From Kytococcus schroeteri (GTDB lineage: Bacteria > Actinomycetota > Actinomycetes > Actinomycetales > Dermatophilaceae), in contig NZ_JBHLVH010000013.1 of NCBI RefSeq assembly GCF_042433515.1, positions 1 to 64,000 on the forward strand: a stretch of DNA of 64,000 bases, in the 5' to 3' direction. This document shows positions 27,177-34,767 of the stretch, piece after piece; within the stretch, counting starts at the first letter, position 1; each line of letters begins with the position of its first letter. Both the position numbers and the translations under genes were made by a program. The notes under the pieces were generated by a model. The model was not told the origin of the DNA, made no database searches, and saw only the letters and a program-made list of their open reading frames with translations.

Positions 27177-27254
27177 CCTGACGCGACGGGCGCCGCTGCG
27201 CGGTGCCCCCCGTTCTGACTGCTGGCCACAGGCCGGCCCGCCGAGAGGAAGACC

Positions 27255-28541
27255 ATGACCGCCGACAAGGCACCCGCCACCTTCACCCACGAGGGCACGA
27301 CCCTGGAGTTCCCCTTCGTCGAGTCCGTCGAGGGCGACAACGGCTACGACATCTCCGCCCTGCGCAAGGAGACCGGCAACGTCACGCTCGACGTGGGCTT
27401 CGTGAACACCGCCTCCTGCTCGTCGGCCATCACCTTCATCGACGGCGACGAGGGCATCCTGCGCTACCGCGGGTACCCCATCGAGCAGCTGGCCGAGAAG
27501 TCCGAGTTCATGGAGGTCGCCAAGCTGCTCATGGACGGCGAGCTGCCGTCCGCCGAGGAGCTGGACACCTTCCGCCGCGACGTGCGCGCCAAGGCGGTCA
27601 TGCCCGAGGGCATGAAGGACTTCTTCCACTCCTTCCCCACCGACGCCCACCCGATGCCGGTGCTCTCCTCGGCCATCTCGGCGCTGTGCACCTACGACAC
27701 CGAGAACCTGGACCCCTTCGACCCCGAGCAGCTGGAGAACGCCGCCCGCCGCCTCATGGGCCAGGTGCCGGTGCTGGCCGCCAACGCCTACCGCAACCGT
27801 CAGGGCCTCGGCCCGATGCAGGCCGACACCGACCTGACGGTGGTGGAGAACTTCCTCCGCATGACCTTCGCGGACGCCGACGGCAACTACGAGCTCGACG
27901 AGCGCATGGTCCGTGCGCTGGACATGCTCTTCGTGCTGCACGCCGACCACGAGCAGAACTGCTCCACCTCCACGGTGCGCCTGGTGGGCTCGGCCAACAC
28001 CAACCTCTACGGCTCGGTCTCCGCCGGCGTGCAGGCCCTGTGGGGCCCGCTGCACGGTGGCGCCAACCAGGCCGTGCTGGAGATGCTCGAGGGCATCCAG
28101 AAGTCCGAGGGCGGCGTGGACGAGTTCGTCCGCAAGGTCAAGAACAAGGAGGACGGGGTCAAGCTCATGGGCTTCGGCCACCGTGTCTACAAGAACTACG
28201 ACCCGCGCGCGGCCATCGTCAAGAAGACCGCCGACGAGGTGCTGGAGCACCTGGGAGCCGGCGACGAGCAGCTCGAGATCGCCATGCAGCTGGAGAAGGT
28301 CGCTCTCGAGGACGAGTACTTCGTGCAGCGCAAGCTGTACCCGAACGTGGACTTCTACACCGGCCTCATCTACCAGGCCATGGGCTTCCCGACCGACATG
28401 TTCACGGTGCTCTTCGCCATCGGGCGCCTGCCGGGCTGGATCGCCCAGTACCGCGAGATGATCAACGACCCGCACACCAAGATCGGCCGTCCGCGCCAGA
28501 TCTACACCGGGTCCGCGCAGCGCGACTACCCGACCGCCTGA
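27255..28541 (+). CDS. gltA: Citrate synthase (type II)
   Basis: Condenses oxaloacetate with acetyl-CoA to citrate at the entry of the TCA cycle. The 428-residue protein has the length of bacterial type II (hexameric, often NADH-sensitive) enzymes. The catalytic residues are present: His in LHADHEQNCSTST, His in GPLHGGANQAVLEML, and His/Asp around GFGHRVYKNYDPRA plus VDFYTGLIYQAMG. GAGAGGAAG precedes ATG 27255. It lies 78 bp after fdxA and ends in a strong hairpin. Confidence 0.96.
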   Translation: MTADKAPATFTHEGTTLEFPFVESVEGDNGYDISALRKETGNVTLDVGFVNTASCSSAITFIDGDEGILRYRGYPIEQLAEKSEFMEVAKLLMDGELPSAEELDTFRRDVRAKAVMPEGMKDFFHSFPTDAHPMPVLSSAISALCTYDTENLDPFDPEQLENAARRLMGQVPVLAANAYRNRQGLGPMQADTDLTVVENFLRMTFADADGNYELDERMVRALDMLFVLHADHEQNCSTSTVRLVGSANTNLYGSVSAGVQALWGPLHGGANQAVLEMLEGIQKSEGGVDEFVRKVKNKEDGVKLMGFGHRVYKNYDPRAAIVKKTADEVLEHLGAGDEQLEIAMQLEKVALEDEYFVQRKLYPNVDFYTGLIYQAMGFPTDMFTVLFAIGRLPGWIAQYREMINDPHTKIGRPRQIYTGSAQRDYPTA

Positions 28542-28564
28542 CGCGCGACGCACCGCGCACCACG

Positions 28565-28598
28565 AGCACGCCCCCGGCCGCGCGGCCGGGGGCGTGCT
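28565..28598 (+). terminator. Terminator after gltA
   Basis: A 34-bp perfect palindrome (AGCACGCCCCCGGCCGC and its complement) directly follows the citrate synthase gene. There is no loop in the DNA, so the RNA hairpin would have about 15 bp. Confidence 0.8.
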
Positions 28599-28659
28599 GC
28601 GTCCCGGGGCGGTGGCAGGTCGTCGGGAGGTCGTCGGTGCCGATGGTTACGGTGGCCCG

Positions 28660-29421
28660 GTGACCACATCGCGGAAGTCCAGCTACTACAAGGGTCCGGT
28701 ACGCCTGCGGGGCCGGCGCGTGCCGTCGGAGACCACTGACGAGCGCCTGCTGCGCAACGACGGCCTGGGGGCCTTCGTGCACACCGACCCGTGGCGCGTC
28801 ATGCGCATCCAGGCCGAGTTCGTGGAGGGCTTCGGGGCGCTGGCCGAGCTCGGCCCGGCCGTGAGCGTCTTCGGCTCCGCGCGGGCCACACCCGACTCGC
28901 CGGCCTACGCCTTCGGGCTGGAGGTGGGGCGCCTGCTCGTGGAGGCCGGGTTCGCCGTCATCACCGGGGGCGGGCCGGGCACCATGGAGGCCGCCAACCG
29001 GGGCGCGGCCGAGGCCGAGGGTGACAGCGTGGGCCTGGGCATCGAGCTGCCCTTCGAGACCGGGCTCAACGAGTACGTCGACCTGGGCGTGAACTTCCGC
29101 TACTTCTTCGTGCGCAAGACGATGTTCGTCAAGTACGCCAGCGGCTTCATCGTGCTGCCGGGCGGCTTCGGCACGCTCGACGAGCTCTTCGAGGCGCTCA
29201 CCCTGGTGCAGACCGGCAAGGTGACCCACTTCCCGATCGTGCTCATCGGGGTGGACTTCTGGCAGCCGCTGCTGGACTGGATCCGCGACGTCCTCGTGGA
29301 GCGCGGCATGGTCTCCCCGCAGGACACCGACCTGCTGTACCTCACCGACGACCCGGCCGACGCGGTCCGCCACGTGGTGCAGCACCCCGGGGCCGCCCGC
29401 CGGGGACGTCCCGCGGAGTGA
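28660..29421 (+). CDS. LOG family protein (TIGR00730)
   Basis: A 253-residue Rossmann-fold protein related to lysine decarboxylase-like/LOG enzymes, which cleave nucleoside 5'-monophosphates (cytokinin riboside 5'-phosphate phosphoribohydrolase in plants and some actinobacteria). It has the signatures FGSARATPDS, ITGGGPGTMEAANRGA and VLPGGFGTLDELFEA (PGGxGTxxE). The GTG at 28660 is chosen because TACGGT ends 6 bp before it and no Shine-Dalgarno is seen, giving a leaderless mRNA. In M. tuberculosis the homologue Rv1205 lies in a similar gene block. The physiological substrate is not known from sequence. Confidence 0.85.
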   Translation: MTTSRKSSYYKGPVRLRGRRVPSETTDERLLRNDGLGAFVHTDPWRVMRIQAEFVEGFGALAELGPAVSVFGSARATPDSPAYAFGLEVGRLLVEAGFAVITGGGPGTMEAANRGAAEAEGDSVGLGIELPFETGLNEYVDLGVNFRYFFVRKTMFVKYASGFIVLPGGFGTLDELFEALTLVQTGKVTHFPIVLIGVDFWQPLLDWIRDVLVERGMVSPQDTDLLYLTDDPADAVRHVVQHPGAARRGRPAE

Positions 29422-29457
29422 GGCCGGCGGCGCCCGCGGCGTGCCATGATCTGCGCC

Positions 29458-29754
29458 ATGGAGGTCGTCGTCATCGTCCTGCTCGTCTGCGTCGTGGCCT
29501 GGGTGGCCGCGCTGGCCGTCGGGCGCCTGCCCGCGGGGGAGGGGGCCCTCTCCCCGGAGCTGCCGGCCGACGCCGCCGTGCACCTGCCGGACGGCCCGCT
29601 GCACGCCCAGGACGTGGAGGGCCTGCGGCTGCCGGTGGCCCTGCGGGGCTACCGCATGGCCGAGGTCGATGACGCCCTGCGCCGCATGGCCGAGGAGCTG
29701 GAGGCGCGCGACCGGGCGCTCGAGGCGGCGCGCCGCACGCCCCCGACCGCGTGA
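29458..29754 (+). CDS. Small DivIVA-like membrane protein
   Basis: A 98-residue protein with one N-terminal helix (EVVVIVLLVCVVAWVAALAVG), a short linker, and a C-terminal DivIVA-type motif (LPVALRGYRMAEVDDALRRMAEELEARD) that predicts a coiled coil. It resembles the small DivIVA-domain proteins found near LOG and DUF3117 genes in actinobacteria (the Rv1209 position). ATG 29458 is preferred over 29446 because CATGAT ends 7 bp upstream, a leaderless arrangement. A role in polar growth or septum placement is inferred only from the motif. Confidence 0.75.
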   Translation: MEVVVIVLLVCVVAWVAALAVGRLPAGEGALSPELPADAAVHLPDGPLHAQDVEGLRLPVALRGYRMAEVDDALRRMAEELEARDRALEAARRTPPTA

Positions 29755-29835
29755 AGCGGCCCACACCGTGGCAAGGTGTCCCTGCCTCCACCCTCGTCGC
29801 ACACCGGGTGGGGCCTGGAGCAGAGAGGAACACCC

Positions 29836-30270
29836 GTGAAGTCGTTTGAGGTGGAGCGCTTCGCGAGCGCGCCGGTGGAGGCGGTCTGGCCGCTGCTCAC
29901 CGAGTTCGCGCCCCGCAGCGCCTACAGCCCCTACAAGGTGACCACCACCGCGCCGGGCCCGGTGGGGATCGGCTGGGCGTTCGAGGCGCGCACGCCCGTG
30001 GGGCTGGGCTCGGCCCGGGACGAGTTCAAGGTGACGCGCTGGACGCCGCCGGCCGGGGGCCCCGCCGCGTTCTCGCTGCGCCGGGTGGGTTCCCGGGTGG
30101 CCGGCTGGTGCGACGTGACGATGACCCCGCACCCGCGGGGGTGCCGCATCTCGTGGCGCGAGTCCGTGCGCCCCTCGGGTATGGGGGGCGACGGCGCGGC
30201 CGAGCGCGCGGTGAACAAGGCGGTCAAGCGCGCCATCGAGGCCGCGGAGGCGTCCTCCCGCCGGGCCTGA
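29836..30270 (+). CDS. SRPBCC (polyketide cyclase/START-like) family protein
   Basis: A 144-residue protein with a helix-grip fold pattern: KSFEVERFASAPVEAVWPLLTEF at the N-terminus, beta strands with GPVGIGWAFEARTPVGLGS in the middle, and a long C-terminal helix (AAERAVNKAVKRAIEAAEAS). Members bind hydrophobic ligands; no catalytic residues or ligand are identifiable. The GTG start at 29836 has AGAGGAAC 5 bp before it. It ends before a bidirectional hairpin shared with a convergent enoyl-CoA hydratase gene. Confidence 0.75.
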   Translation: MKSFEVERFASAPVEAVWPLLTEFAPRSAYSPYKVTTTAPGPVGIGWAFEARTPVGLGSARDEFKVTRWTPPAGGPAAFSLRRVGSRVAGWCDVTMTPHPRGCRISWRESVRPSGMGGDGAAERAVNKAVKRAIEAAEASSRRA

Positions 30271-30287
30271 GCCGAGGCGCCGGACAC

Positions 30288-30331
30288 GCACGCAGGAGGG
30301 CCCGCCCCGTGGAGCGGGCCCTCCTGCGTGC
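30288..30331. terminator. Bidirectional terminator hairpin
   Basis: A perfect 18-bp stem, GCACGCAGGAGGGCCCGC with its complement, and an 8-nt loop lie between the convergent SRPBCC and enoyl-CoA hydratase genes. Confidence 0.85.
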
Positions 30332-30348
30332 CCGGGGCGGTGCGGGGG

Positions 30349-31143
30349 TCACTCGCCGGCGAAGACGGGCCTCTCCTTGGCCAGGAAGGCCTCCACCGCG
30401 GCCCGGTGGTCGCGGCTGCTGCCGGTGCGGCGCATCTGCTCGGCCTCGAAGGCCAGCGCGCCGGGCAGGTCCGTGCCCTGGGCGGTGCGCAGCGAGGCCT
30501 TGATGGCGGCGTAGGCCACGGTCGGCCCCTGGGCCAGGCGCCCCGCCAGCTCGGCCACGGTGGCGTCCAACTCCGCCGCCGGCACCACGGTGCCCACGAG
30601 CCCCATCGCGAGGGCCTCCTGGGCGGACACACGGCCCCCCATGAGGAGCAGCTCGGCGGCCCGCTGCGGCCCCACCAGGCGGGGCAGGTGCCAGCTGGTG
30701 CCGGAGTCGCAGGAGAGCCCGATGCCGGCGAAGGCGAAGGTGACCTGGGCCTCGGCGGCCATCACGCGCACGTCGCAGGCCATGGCGAACGCCGCGCCGG
30801 CCCCGGCGCACGCCCCGTTGATGCGGGCGACGACGGGCTTGGGCATCTCGGCCAGCGCGGTGACGATGGGGTTGTAGTGCTGCGGCACCGTGTCCCAGGC
30901 GGTGCCGTCCTCGAGCAGCCCGATGTGCTCCTTGAGGTCCTGCCCCACGCAGAAGGCGCGGTCACCGGCGCCGGTGAGCACCACGACGCGCGCGGCGGGG
31001 TCCTCGGCCACCTCGCGCAGGGTGGAGAGCAGGGCCTCCTTGGTGGCCACGTCGAGGGCGTTCATCGCCTCGGGGCGGTTGAGGGTCACGGTGGCCACGC
31101 CGTCGGTGAGGTCGAGCAGGACGGGGCGGGGGTTGTCGTTCAC
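30349..31143 (-). CDS. Enoyl-CoA hydratase/isomerase family protein
   Basis: A 264-residue crotonase-fold enzyme for fatty acid or phenylacetate-type acyl-CoA breakdown. It has the oxyanion-hole segments FCVGQDLKEH and INGACAGAGAAFAMACDVRV. Where hydratases carry the catalytic Glu, this protein reads FAFAGIGLSCDSGTSWHLPRLVG; the DSG is closer to PaaG/isomerase-type members, so the reaction may be isomerisation or a ring-type hydration. The GTG start at 31143 has AGGAG 6-7 bp upstream. It is monocistronic, so pathway context is missing. Confidence 0.85.
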   Translation of the reverse strand: MNDNPRPVLLDLTDGVATVTLNRPEAMNALDVATKEALLSTLREVAEDPAARVVVLTGAGDRAFCVGQDLKEHIGLLEDGTAWDTVPQHYNPIVTALAEMPKPVVARINGACAGAGAAFAMACDVRVMAAEAQVTFAFAGIGLSCDSGTSWHLPRLVGPQRAAELLLMGGRVSAQEALAMGLVGTVVPAAELDATVAELAGRLAQGPTVAYAAIKASLRTAQGTDLPGALAFEAEQMRRTGSSRDHRAAVEAFLAKERPVFAGE

Positions 31144-31279
31144 GGTGTGCTCCTGTCGGGTCGGCTGCCCGTAGCCTGCCACCCGGCCGGCACCCGTGGG
31201 GAGGTGGTGCGAGTGTTGCGATGCGGTGACGATCCGCCCGTCGGGCCCCCTCTCGCGCCGAGCAGTGCCGCCGATGGGC

Positions 31280-31285
31280 GATAAT
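31280..31285 (+). promoter_or_regulatory. Candidate -10 element before DUF3117 gene
   Basis: GATAAT lies 89 bp before the DUF3117 start, the best -10 match to TATAAT in this intergenic region. No good -35 is seen 16-18 bp upstream. If used, the leader would be about 83 nt. Confidence 0.35.
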
Positions 31286-31374
31286 GGTCGCTGCGACCAG
31301 CGGACCTGCACGAGCAGGCCCACCCTGTGCCGGGCCCGGTCCGCGCGTCCGGCACGACGACGAAAGGTAGAGGC

Positions 31375-31545
31375 ATGGCTGCCATGAAGCCCCGCACCGG
31401 TGACGGCCCCCTGGAGATGACCAAGGAGGGCCGCGGCATCGTCCTGCGCATGCCCCTGGAGGGCGGTGGCCGTCTCGTGGTCGAGATGACGCCCGACGAG
31501 GCCAAGGAGCTGGGCGCGGTCATCAATGACTGCGTCGGCGCCTGA
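31375..31545 (+). CDS. DUF3117 small protein
   Basis: A 56-residue protein, MAAMKPRTGDGPLEMTKEGR at the start and PLEGGGRLVVEMTPDEAKEL near the end, nearly invariant across actinobacteria (DUF3117; Rv1211 in M. tuberculosis). Function is unknown. Its extreme conservation and location near LOG and DivIVA-like genes argue for a core role. GAAAGGTAGAGG precedes ATG 31375. It is monocistronic with a candidate -10 at 31280 and a terminator 16 bp after the stop. Confidence 0.92.
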   Translation: MAAMKPRTGDGPLEMTKEGRGIVLRMPLEGGGRLVVEMTPDEAKELGAVINDCVGA

Positions 31546-31561
31546 CCTGCGCGCCCCCCAC

Positions 31562-31600
31562 CCGGTGGGCCCTCTCCCGATGCGGGGGAGGGCCCACCGG
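31562..31600 (+). terminator. Terminator after DUF3117 gene
   Basis: A 17-bp stem with one T-G wobble (CCGGTGGGCCCTCTCCC with GGGGGAGGGCCCACCGG) and a 5-nt loop. Confidence 0.8.
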
Positions 31601-31626
31601 CGTCTGCGGCCGCATAGTGTGGCCCC

Positions 31627-32253
31627 ATGAACCGTGAGCAGGTCGCGCTGGCCGCGTACGCCGCCCGCTGGCCCGCCGAGCCGGTGGGCGCCGCCGACGC
31701 CGCGGACGTGGCGCGCACCCAGGCGGGTGGTGGGGACGTGGCCGCCGAGGGGGCCGTGCTGCGCCTCGTGGCGCGCACCGCCGCGGCGCGCTCCGCGGTG
31801 ACCGCCACCACGATGGGCGGCGCGCTGCCGCTGTGGATCCTCCAGGGCATGCCCACCGACGGGGCGCTCACCTGCATCGACGACGAGCCCCGCGCCGCGC
31901 TCACCCGCCGTGCCACCACCACGGCCGGGGTGCCCCAGCACCGCTGGCGGATCATGCCCGGGCGTCCCGGCGAGGTGATGACGCGCCTGCGCGACGCCGC
32001 GTACGACCTCGTGGTGGTGGACGCCCCCGCGCCCGACCTGGCCGACCAGGTGGAGCAGGCGCGCCGCGTCGTGCGGCCCGGGGGGCTCCTGGCGATGGTG
32101 GGTGCCGGCCTCGGCGGCCGCCTGGCTGACCCCGTGGACCGGGACCCGGGCACGCTGCTGGTGCGCCACGTGCTGGAGGAGTGGCGCGAGCGGGACTCCG
32201 ACGCCCTGCTGCTGCCGGTGGGGGCGGGGGTGGCGCTGGCTGTGGCCCCGTGA
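31627..32253 (+). CDS. O-methyltransferase-like protein, degenerate SAM motif
   Basis: A 208-residue class I methyltransferase-fold protein. It occupies the place of the Rv1220c O-methyltransferase upstream of tatB. The fold is visible: an acidic end of strand 2 (LTCIDDEP), strand 4 VVVDAPAPDLADQVEQA, and VVRPGGLLAMVGAG. The glycine-rich motif I, normally E/D-x-G-x-x-x-G, reads SAVTATTMGGALPLWILQG, without the acidic residue and first glycine. SAM binding may therefore be altered or lost. ATG 31627 is leaderless-type (TAGTGT ends 6 bp before). Confidence 0.78.
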   Translation: MNREQVALAAYAARWPAEPVGAADAADVARTQAGGGDVAAEGAVLRLVARTAAARSAVTATTMGGALPLWILQGMPTDGALTCIDDEPRAALTRRATTTAGVPQHRWRIMPGRPGEVMTRLRDAAYDLVVVDAPAPDLADQVEQARRVVRPGGLLAMVGAGLGGRLADPVDRDPGTLLVRHVLEEWRERDSDALLLPVGAGVALAVAP

Positions 32254-32353
32254 CGGCGGGCTGGCACACTGTCCCCTGGCCACCCGCCGGGCGGGACGGC
32301 CACCGGGGGCCCGACGGGGCCCGTGACGCACGGACGACGACAGGAGCAGGATC

Positions 32354-32797
32354 GTGAACATCTTCGGGATGTCCCAGTGGGAGCTCCTGCTGATCATGGT
32401 CGCGGTCCTGGTCATCATCGGTCCCGACCGCCTGCCGGCCGCCATGGACAACCTCCGCCGCTGGGTCCGCCAGGCCCGCGACATGGCCAACCAGGCCAAG
32501 GGCGACCTGCGCGAGCAGGTGGGCGACGACGTGGACCTCGACTGGCGCAAGTGGGACCCCCGCCAGTACAACCCGCGCCGCATCGTCCGCGAGGCGCTCA
32601 TGGAGGACTACCAGCCCCTGGTCGACGAGCTGAACCCGCTCAAGGACCCGACCTCCACGCCGGCCGGCGAGACCACCGGGGTGGCCAGCTCCACCGGTGC
32701 CGTCGAGCAGCGCGGTGGAGCTCCCACGCCCCGCTGGGGCAACCCGCACACCTACGACCCGCTGGTGCCCACCCCCTTCGACCCCGACGCCACCTGA
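32354..32797 (+). CDS. tatB: Sec-independent protein translocase subunit TatB
   Basis: A 147-residue component of the twin-arginine translocation receptor complex with TatC. It has the N-terminal helix (SQWELLLIMVAVLVIIGPDRLP, with the Gly-Pro hinge), an amphipathic helix (AAMDNLRRWVRQARDMANQAKGDL), and a disordered Pro/Thr-rich tail. The GTG start at 32354 has CAGGAG 8 bp upstream. In other actinobacteria tatB follows sigE, rseA and htrA; here it follows the methyltransferase gene directly. Confidence 0.9.
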   Translation: MNIFGMSQWELLLIMVAVLVIIGPDRLPAAMDNLRRWVRQARDMANQAKGDLREQVGDDVDLDWRKWDPRQYNPRRIVREALMEDYQPLVDELNPLKDPTSTPAGETTGVASSTGAVEQRGGAPTPRWGNPHTYDPLVPTPFDPDAT

Positions 32798-32834
32798 GGC
32801 GCCGCCCGGCCGCGCACCGCGGGGTGGCCACGCG

Positions 32835-32873
32835 CAGAGGGCCCGGGACGCACGCAGCGTCCCGGGCCCTCTG
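32835..32873. terminator. Bidirectional terminator hairpin
   Basis: A perfect 17-bp stem, CAGAGGGCCCGGGACGC with its complement, and an ACGCA loop lie between the convergent tatB and mrp genes. Confidence 0.85.
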
Positions 32874-32885
32874 ACGTGGTCGGGG

Positions 32886-34019
32886 TCAGACCGGACTGAT
32901 GCCCAGCTTGCGCCCCGAGAGGCCCCGCGCACGCTGCGCCAGGCCGGAGGCGATGTCGTTGAGCGCGGCGCCGGCGGGGCTGTCCGGGGCCGCCAGGACC
33001 ACCGGGGTGCCGGCGTCGCCGCCCTCGCGCAGTCGCGTGTCCAGCGGCACCTGGCCCAGCAGCGGCACCTCGCCGCCGATGGTGCGGCCCAGGGACTCGG
33101 CCACGGTGCGGCCGCCGCCGGAGCCGAACAGCTCCTGGCGCGTGCCGTCGGGCATCTCGAGCCAGGACATGTTCTCGATGACGCCGGCCACGCGCTGCTT
33201 GGTCTGCAGGGCGATGGCGCCGGCGCGCTCGGCCACCTCGGCGGCGGCCTGCTGCGGGGTGGTCACCACGAGCAGCTCCGAGCCCGGCAGCATCTGGGCC
33301 ACGGAGATCGCGATGTCACCGGTGCCCGGCGGCAGGTCGAGCAGGAGCACGTCGAGGTCGCCCCAGAACACGTCGGAGAGGAACTGCTGCAGCGCGCGGT
33401 GCAGCATCGGGCCGCGCCAGACCACCGGCTGGTTGCCGGGCACGAACATGCCGATGGAGATGACCTTCACGTCGTGCGCCACCGGGGGCATGATCATCTC
33501 GTCCACCTGGGTGGGCTGGCGCTCCACGCCGAGCATGCGGGGCACGGAGAAGCCGTAGATGTCGGCGTCCACCACGCCCACCTTGAGGCCCTGGGTGGCC
33601 ATCGAGGCGGCGAGGTTGACCGTGACCGAGGACTTGCCGACGCCGCCCTTGCCGGAGGCCACGGCGTAGACGCGGGTCATGTTGTCCGGGCGCTGGAAGG
33701 GGATCTCGCGCTCGGCCTGGCCGCCGCGCAGGCCCTGCTTGAGGGCGGCCCGCTGCTCGTCGTTCATGACGCCCATCTCCACGTCCACGGCGGTGACGCC
33801 CTCCACGCCGCCGACGGCCTCCTTGACGTCCTTCTCGATGGTGGACTTCAGCGGGCAGCCGGCCACGGTGAGCAGCACGCGCACGAGCACGCGGCCCGGG
33901 TCGTCCTTCGCGGTGAGGACCTCCTCGACCATCCCGAGCTCGGTGATGGGGCGGCGGATCTCCGGGTCCTGGACCGTGCTCAGGGCATGCTGGATGGCAG
34001 TGGGATCAGGGGTGGGCAT
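32886..34019 (-). CDS. mrp: Mrp/NBP35-type Fe-S carrier ATPase
   Basis: A 377-residue P-loop NTPase that carries and inserts iron-sulfur clusters. Residues ~1-95 are a MIP18/DUF59 domain (ALSTVQDPEIRRPITELGMV, with VAGCPLKSTI). The ATPase domain has the deviant Walker A VASGKGGVGKSSVTVNLA and DLPPGTGDIAISV. The C-terminal CxxC of many Mrp proteins is absent (MSWLEMPDGTRQ), as in mycobacterial homologues. ATG 34019 is chosen: TACGAT ends 7 bp before it, a leaderless pattern. It overlaps the end of the DUF1003 gene by 14 bp. Confidence 0.92.
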   Translation of the reverse strand: MPTPDPTAIQHALSTVQDPEIRRPITELGMVEEVLTAKDDPGRVLVRVLLTVAGCPLKSTIEKDVKEAVGGVEGVTAVDVEMGVMNDEQRAALKQGLRGGQAEREIPFQRPDNMTRVYAVASGKGGVGKSSVTVNLAASMATQGLKVGVVDADIYGFSVPRMLGVERQPTQVDEMIMPPVAHDVKVISIGMFVPGNQPVVWRGPMLHRALQQFLSDVFWGDLDVLLLDLPPGTGDIAISVAQMLPGSELLVVTTPQQAAAEVAERAGAIALQTKQRVAGVIENMSWLEMPDGTRQELFGSGGGRTVAESLGRTIGGEVPLLGQVPLDTRLREGGDAGTPVVLAAPDSPAGAALNDIASGLAQRARGLSGRKLGISPV

Positions 34020-34767
34020 GTCCTCCATCGTACGTGCGGTGCCTCGTGGCCCCCGCACGCGAGGGGGAGCGCCCGTCGTCCGGCTCGTCGCGCGGGTCGG
34101 GCTGCTCGCCCTGCTCCCGGTCGTGCTGCCGCTCGTCGAGCTCCTCGAGGAGGTCCTCCAGCAGGTCGCGCAGCTCGGAGCGGACGAAGTCGCGGCTGGC
34201 CATCTCGCCCACGGTGAGGCGCAGCGAGGCCACCTCGCGGGTGATGTACTCGGTGTCGGCCAGGTTGCGCTCGTCGCGGGCGCGGTCCTGCTCGATGCTC
34301 ACGCGGTCGCGGTCGTCCTGCCGGTTCTGGGCCAGCAGGATGAGCGGCGCGGCGTAGGAGGCCTGCAGCGACAGGATCAGGGTGAGCAGCGTGTAGTTGA
34401 GCTCGCGCGGGTCGAACTGCGCGCTGACCGGCATGAAGGTGTTCCACGCCAGCCACGCCCCCACGAAGAGCGTCATGTACAGCAGGAACTGCGGCGTGCC
34501 CATGAAGCGCGCGAACGCCTCGCTGGCCCGGCCGAAGGCCTCGGAGTCCATGCCCACGCGCGGCAGGCGCCGGCGCTGGGAGGTCTGCGGGGTGGACAGT
34601 CCGCCGGAGGACTCCAGCCGGTCGACGGTCTTCAGCGTGCCGGTCTTGGCCGCGGCCGTCCGGGGGCGGGTGGTGCTCCCCTCACCGGCGGCCTGACGGC
34701 GCGCCCGGCGCTCGCGCAGCTCGCGCAGGCGGCTCGCGCGCTCCTCACGGTCCATGTCAGCGGCCAC
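34006..34767 (-). CDS. DUF1003 membrane protein
   Basis: A 253-residue protein with a basic N-terminal region, two adjacent helices (TPQFLLYMTLFVGAWLAW and LNYTLLTLILSLQASYAAPL; ~92-150) joined by a short loop, then the DUF1003 signature LLAQNRQDDRDRVSIEQD and a long charged coiled-coil tail. Function is unknown. The GTG start at 34767 has AGGAGGTGA 6 bp upstream and lies inside the end of the MgtE-domain gene, so translation is probably coupled. Next to a CBS/MgtE_N protein as in M. tuberculosis (Rv1231c-Rv1232c). Confidence 0.85.
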   Translation of the reverse strand: MAADMDREERASRLRELRERRARRQAAGEGSTTRPRTAAAKTGTLKTVDRLESSGGLSTPQTSQRRRLPRVGMDSEAFGRASEAFARFMGTPQFLLYMTLFVGAWLAWNTFMPVSAQFDPRELNYTLLTLILSLQASYAAPLILLAQNRQDDRDRVSIEQDRARDERNLADTEYITREVASLRLTVGEMASRDFVRSELRDLLEDLLEELDERQHDREQGEQPDPRDEPDDGRSPSRAGATRHRTYDGGHAHP

